Made by a program: the position numbers and the translations under genes. DNA of 64,000 nucleotides from Saccharopolyspora ipomoeae (GTDB lineage: Bacteria > Actinomycetota > Actinomycetes > Mycobacteriales > Pseudonocardiaceae), in the NCBI RefSeq assembly GCF_029952525.1, contig NZ_JASAOF010000022.1, positions 40,228-104,227 on the forward strand. The letters run 5' to 3'. Below, in pieces: positions 50,237 to 59,165 of this stretch. Every line of letters begins with the position of its first letter. Position 1 is the first letter of the stretch. A model generated the notes under the pieces. The model was not told where the DNA came from, made no database searches, and saw only the letters and a program-made list of their open reading frames with translations.

Positions 50237-50423
50237 TTTGTCGTGCGCACGAGAAGTCCGAATTCCGCGGCCGGGTGGCATCCGCGTTCATTCGCAGGGG
50301 TGAGCCGAGTTGTCCACAGGCACCGGGTTGCTCCACAGATTCGAACCCACCCCTTCCCCCGCCGGTGAGCGCGTCCCTACCTTCGGACGAACCGATCTCC
50401 GCCGAACGCTCAGGAGGCGCGCC

Positions 50424-50618
50424 ATGCCCGCACGCTCCGGGCTCGATCCCACTCCGCTGGACAGGCTGCGCGACCTGCTGCTGAGCAGGAGCAGCGCGCT
50501 GTGGCTGCGCCGAACGGCCGCCGCGGCCCTCCTGCTGCTGGCGCTGGTCCTCGCCATCGGGGAGGTGCGCAGCGATGTGGACATCACCACAGGGGTAACC
50601 CAATCGGGTGAGCATTGA
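50424..50618 (+). CDS. Small single-pass membrane protein, possible truncated SAF-domain protein
   Basis: A 64-codon frame with an excellent ribosome site (AGGAGG, 8 nt before ATG). The peptide has a charged N-terminus (LDRLRDLLLSRSSALWLRR) and one membrane helix (TAAAALLLLALVLAIG), then a short outside tail. This arrangement resembles the start of CpaB/RcpC-like SAF-domain proteins found near mscL in relatives (recalled, not searched), but the SAF domain is absent. It may be a remnant or a genuine small protein. Confidence 0.6.
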   Translation: MPARSGLDPTPLDRLRDLLLSRSSALWLRRTAAAALLLLALVLAIGEVRSDVDITTGVTQSGEH

Positions 50619-50756
50619 GCGTCGGTAATGACTTTCCGGGATTCAACTACCGTTACGCTGCCCCGCAGTGCCTGAAACCGCGCCGATCGGTGGCGAGAAA
50701 CGGGCGATCATCGATCCGGAAAATCCGGACCCGCATTCTTCGAGAGGAGTTCCAGC

Positions 50757-51227
50757 GTGCTCAAGGGATTCAAGGACTTCCTGATGCGCGGCAACATCAT
50801 CGACCTCGCCGTCGCGGTGGTCGTCGGTAGCGCCTTCACCGCGCTGGTCACGGCCTTCACGACCAGCATCATCAAGCCGCTGATCGCCGCCACCGGCGGT
50901 GGCAACGTCACCGGCCTGAGCCTGACGGTCGTTCCCGGCAACAACGCTTCCACGATCGATTTCGCCGCGGTGATCAACGCGGTGATCACGTTCTTCATCA
51001 CGGCCGCCGTCGTTTACTTCCTGTTCGTCGTCCCGATGAACAAGATTTCCGAGCGCCGCAAGAAGGGCAAGGAAGAGGGTCAGTCCGAGCCCACCGACGT
51101 CGAGCTGCTGCTGGAGATCCGCAACCTGCTGCGCGCCGAGCAGGGCCTGCCGCACATCGAGGGCCTCGCCAGCGCCGAGGAGAAGTCCGCCTCCACCAAC
51201 GGCGGCACCGCGTCCTCGCGCAACTGA
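50757..51227 (+). CDS. mscL: Large-conductance mechanosensitive channel
   Basis: MscL of 156 residues opens under membrane tension to release solutes after osmotic downshock. The amphipathic start MLKGFKDFLMRGNIIDLAVAV leads into TM1 and pore glycines (VVVGSAFTALV). TM2 is INAVITFFITAAVVYFLFVV, and a charged cytoplasmic helix bundle follows. GTG start with GAGAGGAG upstream. Confidence 0.97.
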   Translation: MLKGFKDFLMRGNIIDLAVAVVVGSAFTALVTAFTTSIIKPLIAATGGGNVTGLSLTVVPGNNASTIDFAAVINAVITFFITAAVVYFLFVVPMNKISERRKKGKEEGQSEPTDVELLLEIRNLLRAEQGLPHIEGLASAEEKSASTNGGTASSRN

Positions 51228-51239
51228 CCTGATCCGGCC

Positions 51240-51413
51240 CTAGCGGGCGTCGTGGTGCGGGGGGCGGTTCTCGCGGTACCAGCTCTCGCGGGTGCTCGCC
51301 GAGGACGGCTCGGGGCGATCGTCGGAGGTCGTCTCCGGGAGCACGTCGCCGAAGATCTCGGCGAGCCTGCGGCGCCGGTCGCGCTCGGCCTTCTTCTCGG
51401 GTTCGCTGGTCAC
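51240..51413 (-). CDS. Conserved small actinobacterial protein (RENRPPHH tail)
   Basis: A 57-residue charged protein with RRRRLAEIFGDVLPETTSDD in the centre and the ending ESWYRENRPPHHD, a pattern I recall from small actinobacterial proteins near mscL. There is no membrane segment or known domain and no known function. The GTG at 51413 has AGGATGG upstream. It converges on mscL, with stops 12 bp apart. Confidence 0.7.
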   Translation of the reverse strand: MTSEPEKKAERDRRRRLAEIFGDVLPETTSDDRPEPSSASTRESWYRENRPPHHDAR

Positions 51414-51532
51414 CCGTCCATCCTGCCTCGATCGCGGTGGTTCTCGCACGAACCGGTCTCAGCGAGTGTGAAATCGGTTACAGTGTGTGCGTATCTCGCC
51501 GTCGCGGGAGACAGCGACGCAGGGAGGCTGCG

Positions 51533-51883
51533 ATGAGTTTCCTGGACAAGGCCAAGGAACTGGCCGGCCAAGCCAAGGGCAAGGCCGAGGAGCTCGCCGA
51601 GAAGGCGAGCCCCCACGCCGCCAAAGGGCTCGACGCCGCCAAGTCGAGCCTGGACAAAGCCACCGGCGGCAAGTACCACGACAAGATCGAGTCGGTGAGC
51701 GGCAAGGTCGAGGGCGTCCTCAAGCGTGACTCCGGCGGCGCCGACGCCGGCCCCGGGAATTCCGCCAACGGGGACTCCGCGAAGAAGGACGACCCCGGAA
51801 CCGGGTCCAACGGTTCGCAGGACTCAAACGGTTCGCAGGACAGGGGCCCCGACGACCCCACCGGCGGTGCGAAGCCCAGCTGA
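51533..51883 (+). CDS. MT0933-like (Rv0909-type) antitoxin family protein
   Basis: Protein of 116 residues. The N-terminal ~60 residues are lysine/alanine helices (FLDKAKELAGQAKGKAEEL, then GGKYHDKIESVSGKVEGVL), matching the MT0933-like antitoxin family. The last ~45 residues are a Ser/Gly/Asp/Asn-rich disordered tail. In M. tuberculosis Rv0909 pairs with toxin Rv0910. No toxin gene is adjacent here, so an antitoxin role is doubtful; such proteins also resemble CsbD-like stress proteins. ATG with GGGAGG about 6 nt upstream, and followed by a strong terminator. Confidence 0.8.
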   Translation: MSFLDKAKELAGQAKGKAEELAEKASPHAAKGLDAAKSSLDKATGGKYHDKIESVSGKVEGVLKRDSGGADAGPGNSANGDSAKKDDPGTGSNGSQDSNGSQDRGPDDPTGGAKPS

Positions 51884-51889
51884 TCGACG

Positions 51890-51933
51890 AAAGAGCGGTG
51901 GCGGTTCCCACGTGGGAGCCGCCACCGCTCTTT
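51890..51933 (+). terminator. Strong terminator after the MT0933-like gene
   Basis: Perfect 15-bp stem AAAGAGCGGTGGCGG with its complement, a 14-nt loop that itself contains TCCCACGTGGGA, then TTTCG. It also lies past the end of moaB on the other strand, so it could act both ways. Confidence 0.9.
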
Positions 51934-51964
51934 CGTTCTCCCCCTCAGGGAGTCGTCGTCCGCC

Positions 51965-52570
51965 TCACGGGGTGTCGAGCCCCGAGAGCTGCTCGATCAC
52001 GTGGGCCACCAGCGGTGTCAGGGTCGCCATGCCGTCGCGGACCGAGGACCGCGAACCTGCCAGGTTCACCACCAACGTGCTGCCGGAGACCCCGACGAGC
52101 CCGCGCGACACCCCGGCGTCGACCGCACCCGCGGCCAGCCCGGAGGCGCGGAGCGCTTCCGCGATGCCCGGGACCGGCCGGTCCAGCACGCCCGCGGTCG
52201 CGTCCGGCGTGACGTCCCGGGGCGACACGCCGGTGCCGCCGACCGTGATCACCACGTCGACACCGCCGATCACCGCGGTGTTCAGCGCGTTGCGGATGTC
52301 CACCGTTTCACCGGCCACCGCGACGGTCCCGTCGACGATGAATCCGGCCTCTTCCAGCAACTCGGTCACCAGCGGACCGATGTTGTCCTCCTGCTCGCCC
52401 TGGGCGATCCGGTCGTCCACCACGACCACCAGAGCCCGCCCCAGCCGCTGCGCGCTGCGTTCCATGCCGGTAACCGTAGTGCCAAGGTCGGGTTCGGTCA
52501 GGTCAAAGGAGTCGGTGAGCTCCACCAATTTCGGCGCGATCCCGGTCACGGTGCGCGTCTTGTCGGACAT
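51965..52570 (-). CDS. MoaB-like molybdopterin-binding protein (MoaB2 type)
   Basis: Protein of 201 residues. After a ~35-residue N-terminal tail comes the MoCF-binding fold: GRALVVVVDDRIAQGEQEDN, then VVITVGGTGVSPRDVTPDAT and a glycine-rich VNLAGSRSSVRDG. The family binds or adenylylates molybdopterin during molybdenum cofactor synthesis. The position next to the HtrA gene matches M. tuberculosis moaB2-pepD (Rv0984-Rv0983). The ATG has GGGGAGG just upstream. Confidence 0.9.
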   Translation of the reverse strand: MSDKTRTVTGIAPKLVELTDSFDLTEPDLGTTVTGMERSAQRLGRALVVVVDDRIAQGEQEDNIGPLVTELLEEAGFIVDGTVAVAGETVDIRNALNTAVIGGVDVVITVGGTGVSPRDVTPDATAGVLDRPVPGIAEALRASGLAAGAVDAGVSRGLVGVSGSTLVVNLAGSRSSVRDGMATLTPLVAHVIEQLSGLDTP

Positions 52571-52610
52571 GGTCCTCCCCAGATGTTCCTTCGTCTTCAC
52601 AACCACCCTC

Positions 52611-52760
52611 GCCGCTGGCACCGCCACGGGTTCTCAGACGTCGCCTGGTGAGGACAGCCGCAGCGCCGTGCATTGGTCATACATCAGTCGCGGATCCCGG
52701 AGCCAGGCGGCGTCTGAGGTTCCGCTACCCGCACCGCTGCGCAGAACGAGTTCTCAGACA
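52611..52760. repeat. Degenerate dispersed intergenic element between moaB and htrA
   Basis: The 270-bp gap holds GGTTCTCAGACGTCGCCTGG at its left and TTCCGCTACCCGCACCGC followed by GTTCTCAGAC on the right. The inner part (52717-52737) is one of four copies of the same 21-bp repeat in this window (5244-5264, 38216-38236, 46251-46271). It looks like the remains of a longer repeated unit with a TTCTCAGAC end. Confidence 0.65.
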
Positions 52761-52840
52761 AGCATTTGGACACGTCGGCCGGTCTCGCAGCCTCACAGGA
52801 AGGGGGCATGGGCTGCGAGGACCAGCCGACGCGATCAGGG

Positions 52841-54250
52841 TCAGCCCTTCTGGCCGACGAGCGTCACGTCGACCGTGCGCTCGCCGCCGGGGCCGGCGAC
52901 GGTGATCTTGACCCGATCACCGGGGTTGTGCGATCGAACCGCGGCTACCAGGGCGTCCGAGTCGAGGATCGACCGGTCGTCCACCTTGGTGATCACGTCG
53001 CCCTGCTGGAGCCCGCTCTGCTGAGCGGGGCCGTTCGGCGTGACCTCGCGGACCATCGCACCGGGCTGGTTGGCGTTGGTGATCATCACGCCCAGCGTGG
53101 TCTGGCTGGCCGAGCCGGTCTCCTTGAGCTCGGTCGCGATGCGGCGGGCCTGGTCGATCGGGATCGCGAAGCCCAGGCCGACCGAACCGGCCTGCTCCTG
53201 GCCGGAACCGGGGCTGTAGATCGCGGAGTTGATGCCGACCACGCGGCCGTCCATGTCCACCAGCGGACCACCGGAGTTCCCGGGGTTGATCGCGGCGTCG
53301 GTCTGCAGCGCGTTGAGGACGGTGTCCTGGCTGCCCGACTCGCCGCCCGCGCGCACCGGGCGGTCCTTGGCGCTGACGATGCCGCTGGTCACGGTCCCGG
53401 ACAGGCCGAACGGCGAACCGATCGCCACGACCTGCGAGCCGACCGGCAGGTCGTCGCTGCGGCCGAGCTCGGCCGGGGTCAGCCCGGTGATGTCGGCCTT
53501 GACCACCGCCAGGTCCGAGTTCGGGTCGGTGCCCACGACGCGCAGCGGCGCGGTGCGGTTGTCGTGGAACAGCGCGGTCAGCCGACCACCCTGGCCGCCC
53601 TCGGCGACGTGGTTGTTCGTGAGGATGAGGCCGTCGCTGCTGAGCACGATGCCCGAGCCCTCGCCGGAGCCCTGCGAGCTGGCGATCTGGATCTGCACGA
53701 CGCTCGGCAGGACCTTCTGCGCGACCTGCTGCACCGACCCCTGCGGCGCGGTGCTGGCGCTGCGGGCGGGCTTGGACTCGTCGAGCGCGCTGGCCCCGGT
53801 GCTGGTGTCACCGGCGAGCTGGTGCCCGACGAAGCCGCCGACACCGCCTCCGACCAGGCCACACACCAGCGCGAGCACGGCCACACCGGTGGCCAGGCCA
53901 CGGCCGGACTTCTTCTGCTGCGTCGCCTGGCCCGAGGTGTACCAGGGCTGCTGCCCGAACTGCTGGGTCTGCTGCGGCTGCTGGTGCACGCCGTACGGGT
54001 GCTGCTGCGCGTAGGGGTCCTGGCCGTACGGGCCGGGTTGCTGCGAACCGGGCTGGCCGGGCTGGTTGGGCTGGCCGGGCTGGTACTGGGTCGGCTGCGT
54101 CGGCTGGCTCGCCGAACCGGGCTGGGCCTCGGCAGTGTTCGGCTGCTGGGACGACACCCCGGACTGAGGGGTTTCGCCCGCGCCGACGCCTTCTCCGCTC
54201 GGCTTCGGCTCGTCCGGCTTGTCACCGAATTCCGGGGTGTGTTCGGTCAT
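52841..54250 (-). CDS. htrA: HtrA/DegP-like serine protease (PepD type)
   Basis: Membrane-anchored protease of 469 residues that handles misfolded proteins outside the membrane. A Pro/Gln/Gly-rich cytoplasmic N-terminus (~125 residues) precedes one membrane helix (LATGVAVLALVCGLVGGGVG). The trypsin-like domain has histidine in NNHVAEG near 213, aspartate in NSDLAVVKAD near 246 and serine in PGNSGGPL near 326. A C-terminal PDZ domain starts around TLGVMITNANQPG. In M. tuberculosis pepD lies next to mprAB and is controlled by MprA and SigE. ATG at 54250, the start of the conserved sequence. Confidence 0.95.
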   Translation of the reverse strand: MTEHTPEFGDKPDEPKPSGEGVGAGETPQSGVSSQQPNTAEAQPGSASQPTQPTQYQPGQPNQPGQPGSQQPGPYGQDPYAQQHPYGVHQQPQQTQQFGQQPWYTSGQATQQKKSGRGLATGVAVLALVCGLVGGGVGGFVGHQLAGDTSTGASALDESKPARSASTAPQGSVQQVAQKVLPSVVQIQIASSQGSGEGSGIVLSSDGLILTNNHVAEGGQGGRLTALFHDNRTAPLRVVGTDPNSDLAVVKADITGLTPAELGRSDDLPVGSQVVAIGSPFGLSGTVTSGIVSAKDRPVRAGGESGSQDTVLNALQTDAAINPGNSGGPLVDMDGRVVGINSAIYSPGSGQEQAGSVGLGFAIPIDQARRIATELKETGSASQTTLGVMITNANQPGAMVREVTPNGPAQQSGLQQGDVITKVDDRSILDSDALVAAVRSHNPGDRVKITVAGPGGERTVDVTLVGQKG

Positions 54251-54428
54251 GGCTCCCACTGTGCTCCGGGCGTCTGAGAAGTGCCTGAGATCTGGCTGTG
54301 GTCCCGGATGATAAGTCGCCATGATCGTCCTCACCTACCCCGTCGAACCGCCCGAAAGGCGAGAGCGGGTCGGGAGTTCCGGTCCGAACCGACCGGTCGA
54401 CGCGGCCGGTTCGGACCCGCTGCCGCGC

Positions 54429-55502
54429 TCAGCGCAGGCGGGCGGCGATCTGCTCCGGGGTCGCGTCGTTGATCCACACACCCATGCCGGACTCCGAGCC
54501 CGCGAGGTACTTCAGCTTGTCCGCGCTGCGCAGCACCGAGAACAGCTCCAGGTGCAGCCACGACAGGTCGCGGCCGGTGTTGACCGGGGCCTGGTGCCAG
54601 GCGGCGATGTAGGGCAGCGGCTTGTCGTAGAGCCGGTCCAGGCGCCCGAGCACGTCCAGGTAGGTGGTGGCGAAGTCGTCGCGCTCGGCGTCGGTGAGCG
54701 CGGCGATGTCGGGGACCTGGCGGTGCGGCACGACCTGCACCTCGACGGGCCAGCGCGCGGCCGCGGGCACGAACGCCGTCCAGTGCTCGGAGTCGACCAG
54801 CACCCGCTCGCCGGAGGCGCGCTCGGCGGCCAGCACGTCGCCCATGACGTGCGTGCCGTGCTCGGCGCGGTACTGCTCGGCGACGCGCAGCATCGTCGCG
54901 GTCTTGGGCGTGACGAACGGGTAGCCGTAGATCTGCCCGTGCGGGTGGTGCAGCGTCACGCCGATCTCCTCGCCGCGGTTCTCGAAGCAGAAGACCTGCT
55001 CGACACCGGGCGTCTCGTTGAGCGCGGCGGTGCGGTCGGCCCAGACGTCGACGACGCCGCGCACCCGCTTCGCGCTCAGCGAACCGAACGAGGAGTGGTG
55101 GTCGGAGGTGAAGCAGACGACCTCGCAGCGGCCCCGCGCGGGCGCGGCCGGAACCATCGGCATCCCGTCCACGACACCCGCCTCGCCGGGGATCCCTTGG
55201 GCGAACGACGGGAACTGGTTCTCGAAGACGACGATGTCGTAGTCGGGCTCGGGGATCTCGCTGGGACGCCCCGGGGCGCTCGGGCACAGCGGGCACATCT
55301 CCGCCGGCGGCTTGTAGGTGCGGGACTGCCGGTGCGCGGCGATGCCCACCCACTCACCGGTCAGCGGATCACGCCGCATCTCCGACGCCGGCGCCTGGGG
55401 CGGCAGCTCGCGGGTGTCCTCCGCGGTGCGCTCCTGGGCGCCGTCGTCGTCGAAGTAGATGATCTCCCGGCCGTCGGCCAGGCGGCGCGCGGTGCGCTTC
55501 AC
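54429..55502 (-). CDS. galT: Galactose-1-phosphate uridylyltransferase
   Basis: Leloir-pathway enzyme of 357 residues that swaps UMP between UDP-glucose and galactose-1-phosphate. Catalytic motif HHPHGQIYGYP near residue 188, zinc-type cysteines in CPLCPSAPG, and the second histidine cluster in FVPAAARWPVEVQVVPHRQ. The GTG start overlaps the DeoR stop by four bases and has GGAGGAGG upstream. galK and galE are not visible downstream. The pair DeoR-galT sits between htrA and mprAB, which are adjacent in mycobacteria. Confidence 0.94.
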   Translation of the reverse strand: MKRTARRLADGREIIYFDDDGAQERTAEDTRELPPQAPASEMRRDPLTGEWVGIAAHRQSRTYKPPAEMCPLCPSAPGRPSEIPEPDYDIVVFENQFPSFAQGIPGEAGVVDGMPMVPAAPARGRCEVVCFTSDHHSSFGSLSAKRVRGVVDVWADRTAALNETPGVEQVFCFENRGEEIGVTLHHPHGQIYGYPFVTPKTATMLRVAEQYRAEHGTHVMGDVLAAERASGERVLVDSEHWTAFVPAAARWPVEVQVVPHRQVPDIAALTDAERDDFATTYLDVLGRLDRLYDKPLPYIAAWHQAPVNTGRDLSWLHLELFSVLRSADKLKYLAGSESGMGVWINDATPEQIAARLR

Positions 55503-56290
55503 TCGTCCTCCTCCGTTGGCTGCTGATCTGCCAGCAGCAGCTCGACGTGCTCGCCCAGCAGCTCGCGCGCCTCGGGCGGCAGCCCCTGATCGCTGATCAG
55601 CAGGTCGACCTCGTCGAAATCGACGATCGTCGAGATCCCGACGGTCGACCACTTGGAGCTGTCGGCGACCACCACCAACCGACCCGCGGCCTCGGCGAAG
55701 GCCCGGTTGGTCTCGCTCTCGTTGAGGTTCGGCGTGGTGAATCCGGCGCGCGGCGCCATCCCGTGCACGCCGAGGAACACCAGGTCCAGGTGCAGCGAGC
55801 GCAGCGACTGCACGGCCACCGGTCCGACCAGCGCGTCGGAGGGCGTGCGCACGCCGCCGGTGAGCACGACGGTGCGGTCGACGCGGCCGCGCTGCTGCAG
55901 GGCGTCGGCGACCCGGACCGAGTTGGTGACGATGGTCAGGTCCGGGATCTCGTCGAGCTGGCGCGCGAGCGTCCAGGTCGTGGTTCCGGCGGACAGGCCG
56001 ATCGCGGTGCCGGGCTGGATCTGCTCGGCGGCGAGCGCGGCGATCGCTTCCTTCTCGGTGAGCTGCCGGACGGACTTGGCCTCGAATCCGGGTTCGTCGG
56101 TGCTGGTGCCGATGGTGGAGGTCGCACCGCCGTAGACCTTCTCGACGAGGCCGCGCCGGGCCAGCGCGTCGAGGTCGCGGCGGATCGTCATGTCGGACAC
56201 GCCGAGCCGTTGCACCAGCTCGCCGACCTGCACGGCTCCGGTGCGCCGCACCTCGTCGAGGATCACTTCCTGGCGTTGTCGTGCGAGCAC
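55499..56290 (-). CDS. DeoR-family repressor of galT
   Basis: Sugar-type DeoR regulator of about 263 residues. N-terminal helix-turn-helix LVQRLGVSDMTIRRDLDALA, then the DeoR sensor domain with VYGGATS, LSAGTTTWTLARQL and LTGGVRTPSDALVGP; it should bind a sugar phosphate. The GTG at 56290 is chosen because AGGGAG lies 5 nt upstream; the GTG two codons earlier overlaps that site. Translation is coupled to galT. An A-rich stretch with ACAAAAACAAACAA at 56332-56345, just upstream of the gene, is a likely autoregulatory site. Confidence 0.9.
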   Translation of the reverse strand: MLARQRQEVILDEVRRTGAVQVGELVQRLGVSDMTIRRDLDALARRGLVEKVYGGATSTIGTSTDEPGFEAKSVRQLTEKEAIAALAAEQIQPGTAIGLSAGTTTWTLARQLDEIPDLTIVTNSVRVADALQQRGRVDRTVVLTGGVRTPSDALVGPVAVQSLRSLHLDLVFLGVHGMAPRAGFTTPNLNESETNRAFAEAAGRLVVVADSSKWSTVGISTIVDFDEVDLLISDQGLPPEARELLGEHVELLLADQQPTEEDE

Positions 56291-56324
56291 GTCCACTCCC
56301 TGGCCCGGCGCCGTCTTTCAGCCG

Positions 56325-56350
56325 TCAAGTCAACAAAAACAAACAATACC
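56325..56350. promoter_or_regulatory. A-rich probable DeoR operator
   Basis: An AT-rich island in 70+% GC DNA, with CAACAAAAAC and AAACAATACC (TTGTTTG-type repeats on the other strand). DeoR/GlpR-type repressors often bind such repeated TTTGTT motifs. It lies 35-60 bp upstream of the DeoR start. Confidence 0.45.
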
Positions 56351-56406
56351 TGACGGAATACGGGACCGACAGCCGGGGAGCAGCCGCCTGAAACGGAATC
56401 AAGTGT

Positions 56407-57849
56407 TCATTGCTGTTCGTTTTGCTGAGAGCTGCCGGGCAACGTCATGCGCAGCAGCGCACCGCCCTCCGGGGCCTCCGCGGCCAGCACCGAACCGCCG
56501 TGCCGCTCGGCGACCTGCTTGACGATCGACAAACCCAGGCCCGAGCCCGGCAGCGTCCGCGCCACCGACGAGCGGTAGAAGCGCTCGAAGACGTGCGGCC
56601 GGTCGGCCTCGGCGATGCCCGGCCCGCTGTCGGCGACCTCCAGCACCGTCATCCCGGCGCCCTCCTCCGGCCGCAGCTCGACCCGGACGCGCCCGCCCTC
56701 CGGACTCCACTTCGCGGCGTTGTCCAGCAGGTTCAGCACCGCCCGCTCCAGCGCGGTCGCGTCGCCCATCATCACCCACGGGCTCAGGTCCACGTCGAAC
56801 TCGATGCGCGGGGCGCGCCGCTGGGCCCGGCCCAGGGCGCGCTCGACGACCTCGACCAGGTCCACCGGCTCGTGCACGGCCTGCGGGGTGTCCTCGCGGG
56901 CGAGCTCCACCAGGTCGCCGACCAGCGCGGACAGCTCCTCCACCTGGGCCTGGACGTCGGAGAACATCTCCCGCTGGTCCTGCTCGGACAGCGACGGCGC
57001 GTCCGGCCGGGCCGCCGCCTGCAGCAGCTCCAGGTTGGTGCGCAGCGAGGTCAGCGGCGTGCGCAGCTCGTGCCCGGCGTCGGCGACCAGCCTCCGCTGC
57101 CGCTCCTGCGACTCGGCGAGGGCGGTGAGCATGCCGTTGAAGCTGGCCGTCAGCCGCGCCAGCTCGTCGTCACCGCTGACCGGGATCGGCCGCAGATCAC
57201 CCGTCAGCGCCACGCGCTCGGTGGCGGCCGTCAGCCGCTGCACCGGCCGCAGACCGGCCCGAGCGACCGCGGTCCCGGCCGCCGCGGCGAGCAGGATCCC
57301 GGCGCCGCCCATCACCACCAGGACCACGCTGAGCTGCGCCAACGTGCCCTGGGTGGGCTGCAGCGAGGTCGACATGACCAGGGCCGCGTTGCGCCCGGTG
57401 GGCACCGCGACGACGCGGCTGTTGCTGCCCTTGTCGGTGCGCAGCGAGCGCTGCGCCTCGCCCTTGGCCACCGAGAGCTCCAGCACGCTCATCGGCGGGC
57501 GCTCTTCCGGGCCGAACACGGTGCCGTCCGCGGACAGCACGTTGATCTTGAAGTTGGTGGCGACGAAGAACGCCACCGGCACCTGCTGGAGGTCGGCGGT
57601 GCGCACCAGCGGCCCCTCGGCGGCCTCCACCGCGCGCTCGGTGAGGTTGTCGTCGAGCTGCTGGTAGAGGCTGTCGCGCACGGTCACGAACGCGCCCACC
57701 GACACCAGCGCCACGGCACCGGCCACGCACATCGCGGCCAGCCAGGTGACGCGGTTGCGCAGCGACACCCGCTGCAGCCGGCTCGGCCGCGGCGGTTCGT
57801 CCAGCTCGGGTGGGGGCGGCGCGGGAACGGTCATCGGATTGCCCATCAT
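56407..57849 (-). CDS. mprB: Sensor histidine kinase MprB
   Basis: Kinase of 480 residues. Order: proline-rich N-terminus, TM1 ([20 protein letters not shown]), a ~110-residue extracytoplasmic sensor, TM2 ([20 protein letters not shown]), a HAMP domain, the phosphoacceptor box [20 protein letters not shown] near 260, and ATPase N/G boxes ([39 protein letters not shown]). The start overlaps the mprA stop (ATGA). In M. tuberculosis MprAB senses envelope stress and activates sigE, pepD and itself. Confidence 0.95.
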   Translation of the reverse strand: MMGNPMTVPAPPPPELDEPPRPSRLQRVSLRNRVTWLAAMCVAGAVALVSVGAFVTVRDSLYQQLDDNLTERAVEAAEGPLVRTADLQQVPVAFFVATNFKINVLSADGTVFGPEERPPMSVLELSVAKGEAQRSLRTDKGSNSRVVAVPTGRNAALVMSTSLQPTQGTLAQLSVVLVVMGGAGILLAAAAGTAVARAGLRPVQRLTAATERVALTGDLRPIPVSGDDELARLTASFNGMLTALAESQERQRRLVADAGHELRTPLTSLRTNLELLQAAARPDAPSLSEQDQREMFSDVQAQVEELSALVGDLVELAREDTPQAVHEPVDLVEVVERALGRAQRRAPRIEFDVDLSPWVMMGDATALERAVLNLLDNAAKWSPEGGRVRVELRPEEGAGMTVLEVADSGPGIAEADRPHVFERFYRSSVARTLPGSGLGLSIVKQVAERHGGSVLAAEAPEGGALLRMTLPGSSQQNEQQ

Positions 57850-58541
57850 GGCGGCGTCTCGCGGAGCACGTAGCCGACACCGCGCACGGTGTGGATCAGC
57901 CGCGGCTCACCCTCCGCCTCGGTCTTGCGGCGCAGGTAGCCGATGTAGACCTCCAGGGCGTTGCCGGAGGTCGGGAAGTCGTAGCCCCACACGTCCTCCA
58001 GCAGCCTGCTGCGGGTGAGCACCTGCTTGGGGTGCGTCATCAGCAGTTCCAGCAGGGCGAACTCGGTGCGGGTGAGGCTGATCGCGCGCTCGCCGCGGCG
58101 GACCTCGCGGGTGCCCGGGTCCAGCTCCAGGTCGGCGAAGCGCAGCGCGGCGGGTTGGGCGTCGGGGCCGCCCTCGGGCGGCGTGGCGCGGCGCAGCAGC
58201 GCGCGCAGCCGGGCCAGCAGCTCCTCCAGCGCGAAGGGCTTGGGCAGGTAGTCGTCGGCGCCGGCGTCGAGCCCGGCGACCCGGTCGGACACGGCGTCGC
58301 GGGCGGTGAGCACCAGGATCGGCAGGTCGTCGCCGGTGCTGCGCAGCCGCCGCGCCACCTCCAGACCGTCGAGGCGGGGCATCATCACGTCGAGGACCAT
58401 CGCGTCCGGGCGGCTGTCGGCCAGCAGGTCCAGTGCTTGTTGACCGTCCGCGGCGAGCTCCACCTGGTACCCGTTGAACTGCAGGGACCTTCGCAGCGAC
58501 TCCCTCACGGCACGATCGTCGTCGACGACGAGGATGCGCAT
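57846..58541 (-). CDS. mprA: OmpR-family response regulator MprA
   Basis: Regulator of 231 residues. The receiver domain ([16 protein letters not shown], phosphorylation aspartate in [11 protein letters not shown] near 48, lysine in DDYLPKPF) is followed by a winged helix ([20 protein letters not shown], then [21 protein letters not shown]). The ATG at 58541 has no ribosome site but follows TAACACT by about 8 nt, so it may be leaderless. The kinase gene is coupled downstream, and the probable target htrA lies 3.6 kb away beyond galT and DeoR. Confidence 0.95.
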   Translation of the reverse strand: MRILVVDDDRAVRESLRRSLQFNGYQVELAADGQQALDLLADSRPDAMVLDVMMPRLDGLEVARRLRSTGDDLPILVLTARDAVSDRVAGLDAGADDYLPKPFALEELLARLRALLRRATPPEGGPDAQPAALRFADLELDPGTREVRRGERAISLTRTEFALLELLMTHPKQVLTRSRLLEDVWGYDFPTSGNALEVYIGYLRRKTEAEGEPRLIHTVRGVGYVLRETPP

Positions 58542-58667
58542 GCGGACAGTGTTACCCGTTGCCCTGAGAACCAGCTGAGAAGCCCCTCCACCTCGCGCGT
58601 CGCGGTGACGGCGGTCTCGGCCGCGGCGCGCGCCGATCACGGTTGGTGACGACGCGCGCCGGGACGC

Positions 58668-58820
58668 TCACCTCTCCTGGAAGTGCCGGATCAGCGCGCG
58701 CGGCACCAGCTTCCGCTCGCCGTCGACGACGATCGGCACCAGCTCGGGCGCCTTCGCCTTCCACTGCGAGCGGCGGTGGCGGGTGTTGGCCCGCGACATC
58801 TTGCGCTTGGGAACGGCCAT
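58668..58820 (-). CDS. rpmF: 50S ribosomal protein L32 (cysteine-free)
   Basis: bL32 of 50 residues ([20 protein letters not shown] start) without the CxxC pairs that bind zinc in the other form. The ATG has GGGAGG upstream. It stands first in the cluster of zinc-independent ribosomal proteins, though separated from rpmE by a 93-bp repeat-containing gap. In M. tuberculosis rpmF also neighbours mprA. Confidence 0.93.
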   Translation of the reverse strand: MAVPKRKMSRANTRHRRSQWKAKAPELVPIVVDGERKLVPRALIRHFQER

Positions 58821-58843
58821 CTCTCGGTTTTCCTCCCATCGGA

Positions 58844-58894
58844 TGCGGCTAAGCCGCTGCTTCAGGTGTGGGACTCGGCTCGCACCGCCGCGCG
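58844..58894 (+). repeat. 51-bp dispersed repeat, copy 2
   Basis: TGCGGCTAAGCCGCTGCTTC then AGGTGTGGGACTC, in the 93-bp gap between rpmE2 and rpmF. It matches the element at 5350-5400 in opposite orientation on the map. Confidence 0.75.
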
Positions 58895-58913
58895 AGCCGA
58901 GCGCTGCCTGCAC

Positions 58914-59165
58914 CTACCGCTGGCGGTCGCCGTAGCGGCGGCGGAACTTCTCCACCCGGCCCTGGGTGTCCATGACCCGCTGGTTGCCGGTCCAGAACGG
59001 GTGCGAGTAGGCGGTGACGTCGACCGTGATCAGCGGGTACGTGTTGCCGTCCTCCCACTCGATGCGGGCCTCGGAGGTCGCGGTCGAGCGGGTCAGGAAG
59101 GCCTTGCCGGTGGTGCGGTCCTGGAACACCACGGGCTCGTAGCGGGGGTGGATGTCGGGTTTCAC
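58914..59165 (-). CDS. rpmE2: 50S ribosomal protein L31 type B (zinc-independent)
   Basis: bL31 of 83 residues of the type B class: [15 protein letters not shown] start, [38 protein letters not shown] end, and no cysteine ligands. It replaces the zinc-containing L31 when zinc is scarce. Its GTG overlaps the stop of the CobW/MRF-like gene by four bases, so both should be expressed under the same Zur-type control. Confidence 0.94.
   Translation of the reverse strand: MKPDIHPRYEPVVFQDRTTGKAFLTRSTATSEARIEWEDGNTYPLITVDVTAYSHPFWTGNQRVMDTQGRVEKFRRRYGDRQR

Noticed and set aside
51533..51883. Toxin-antitoxin locus
   Set aside because: The MT0933-like protein has no adjacent toxin-like gene and a strong terminator follows it.
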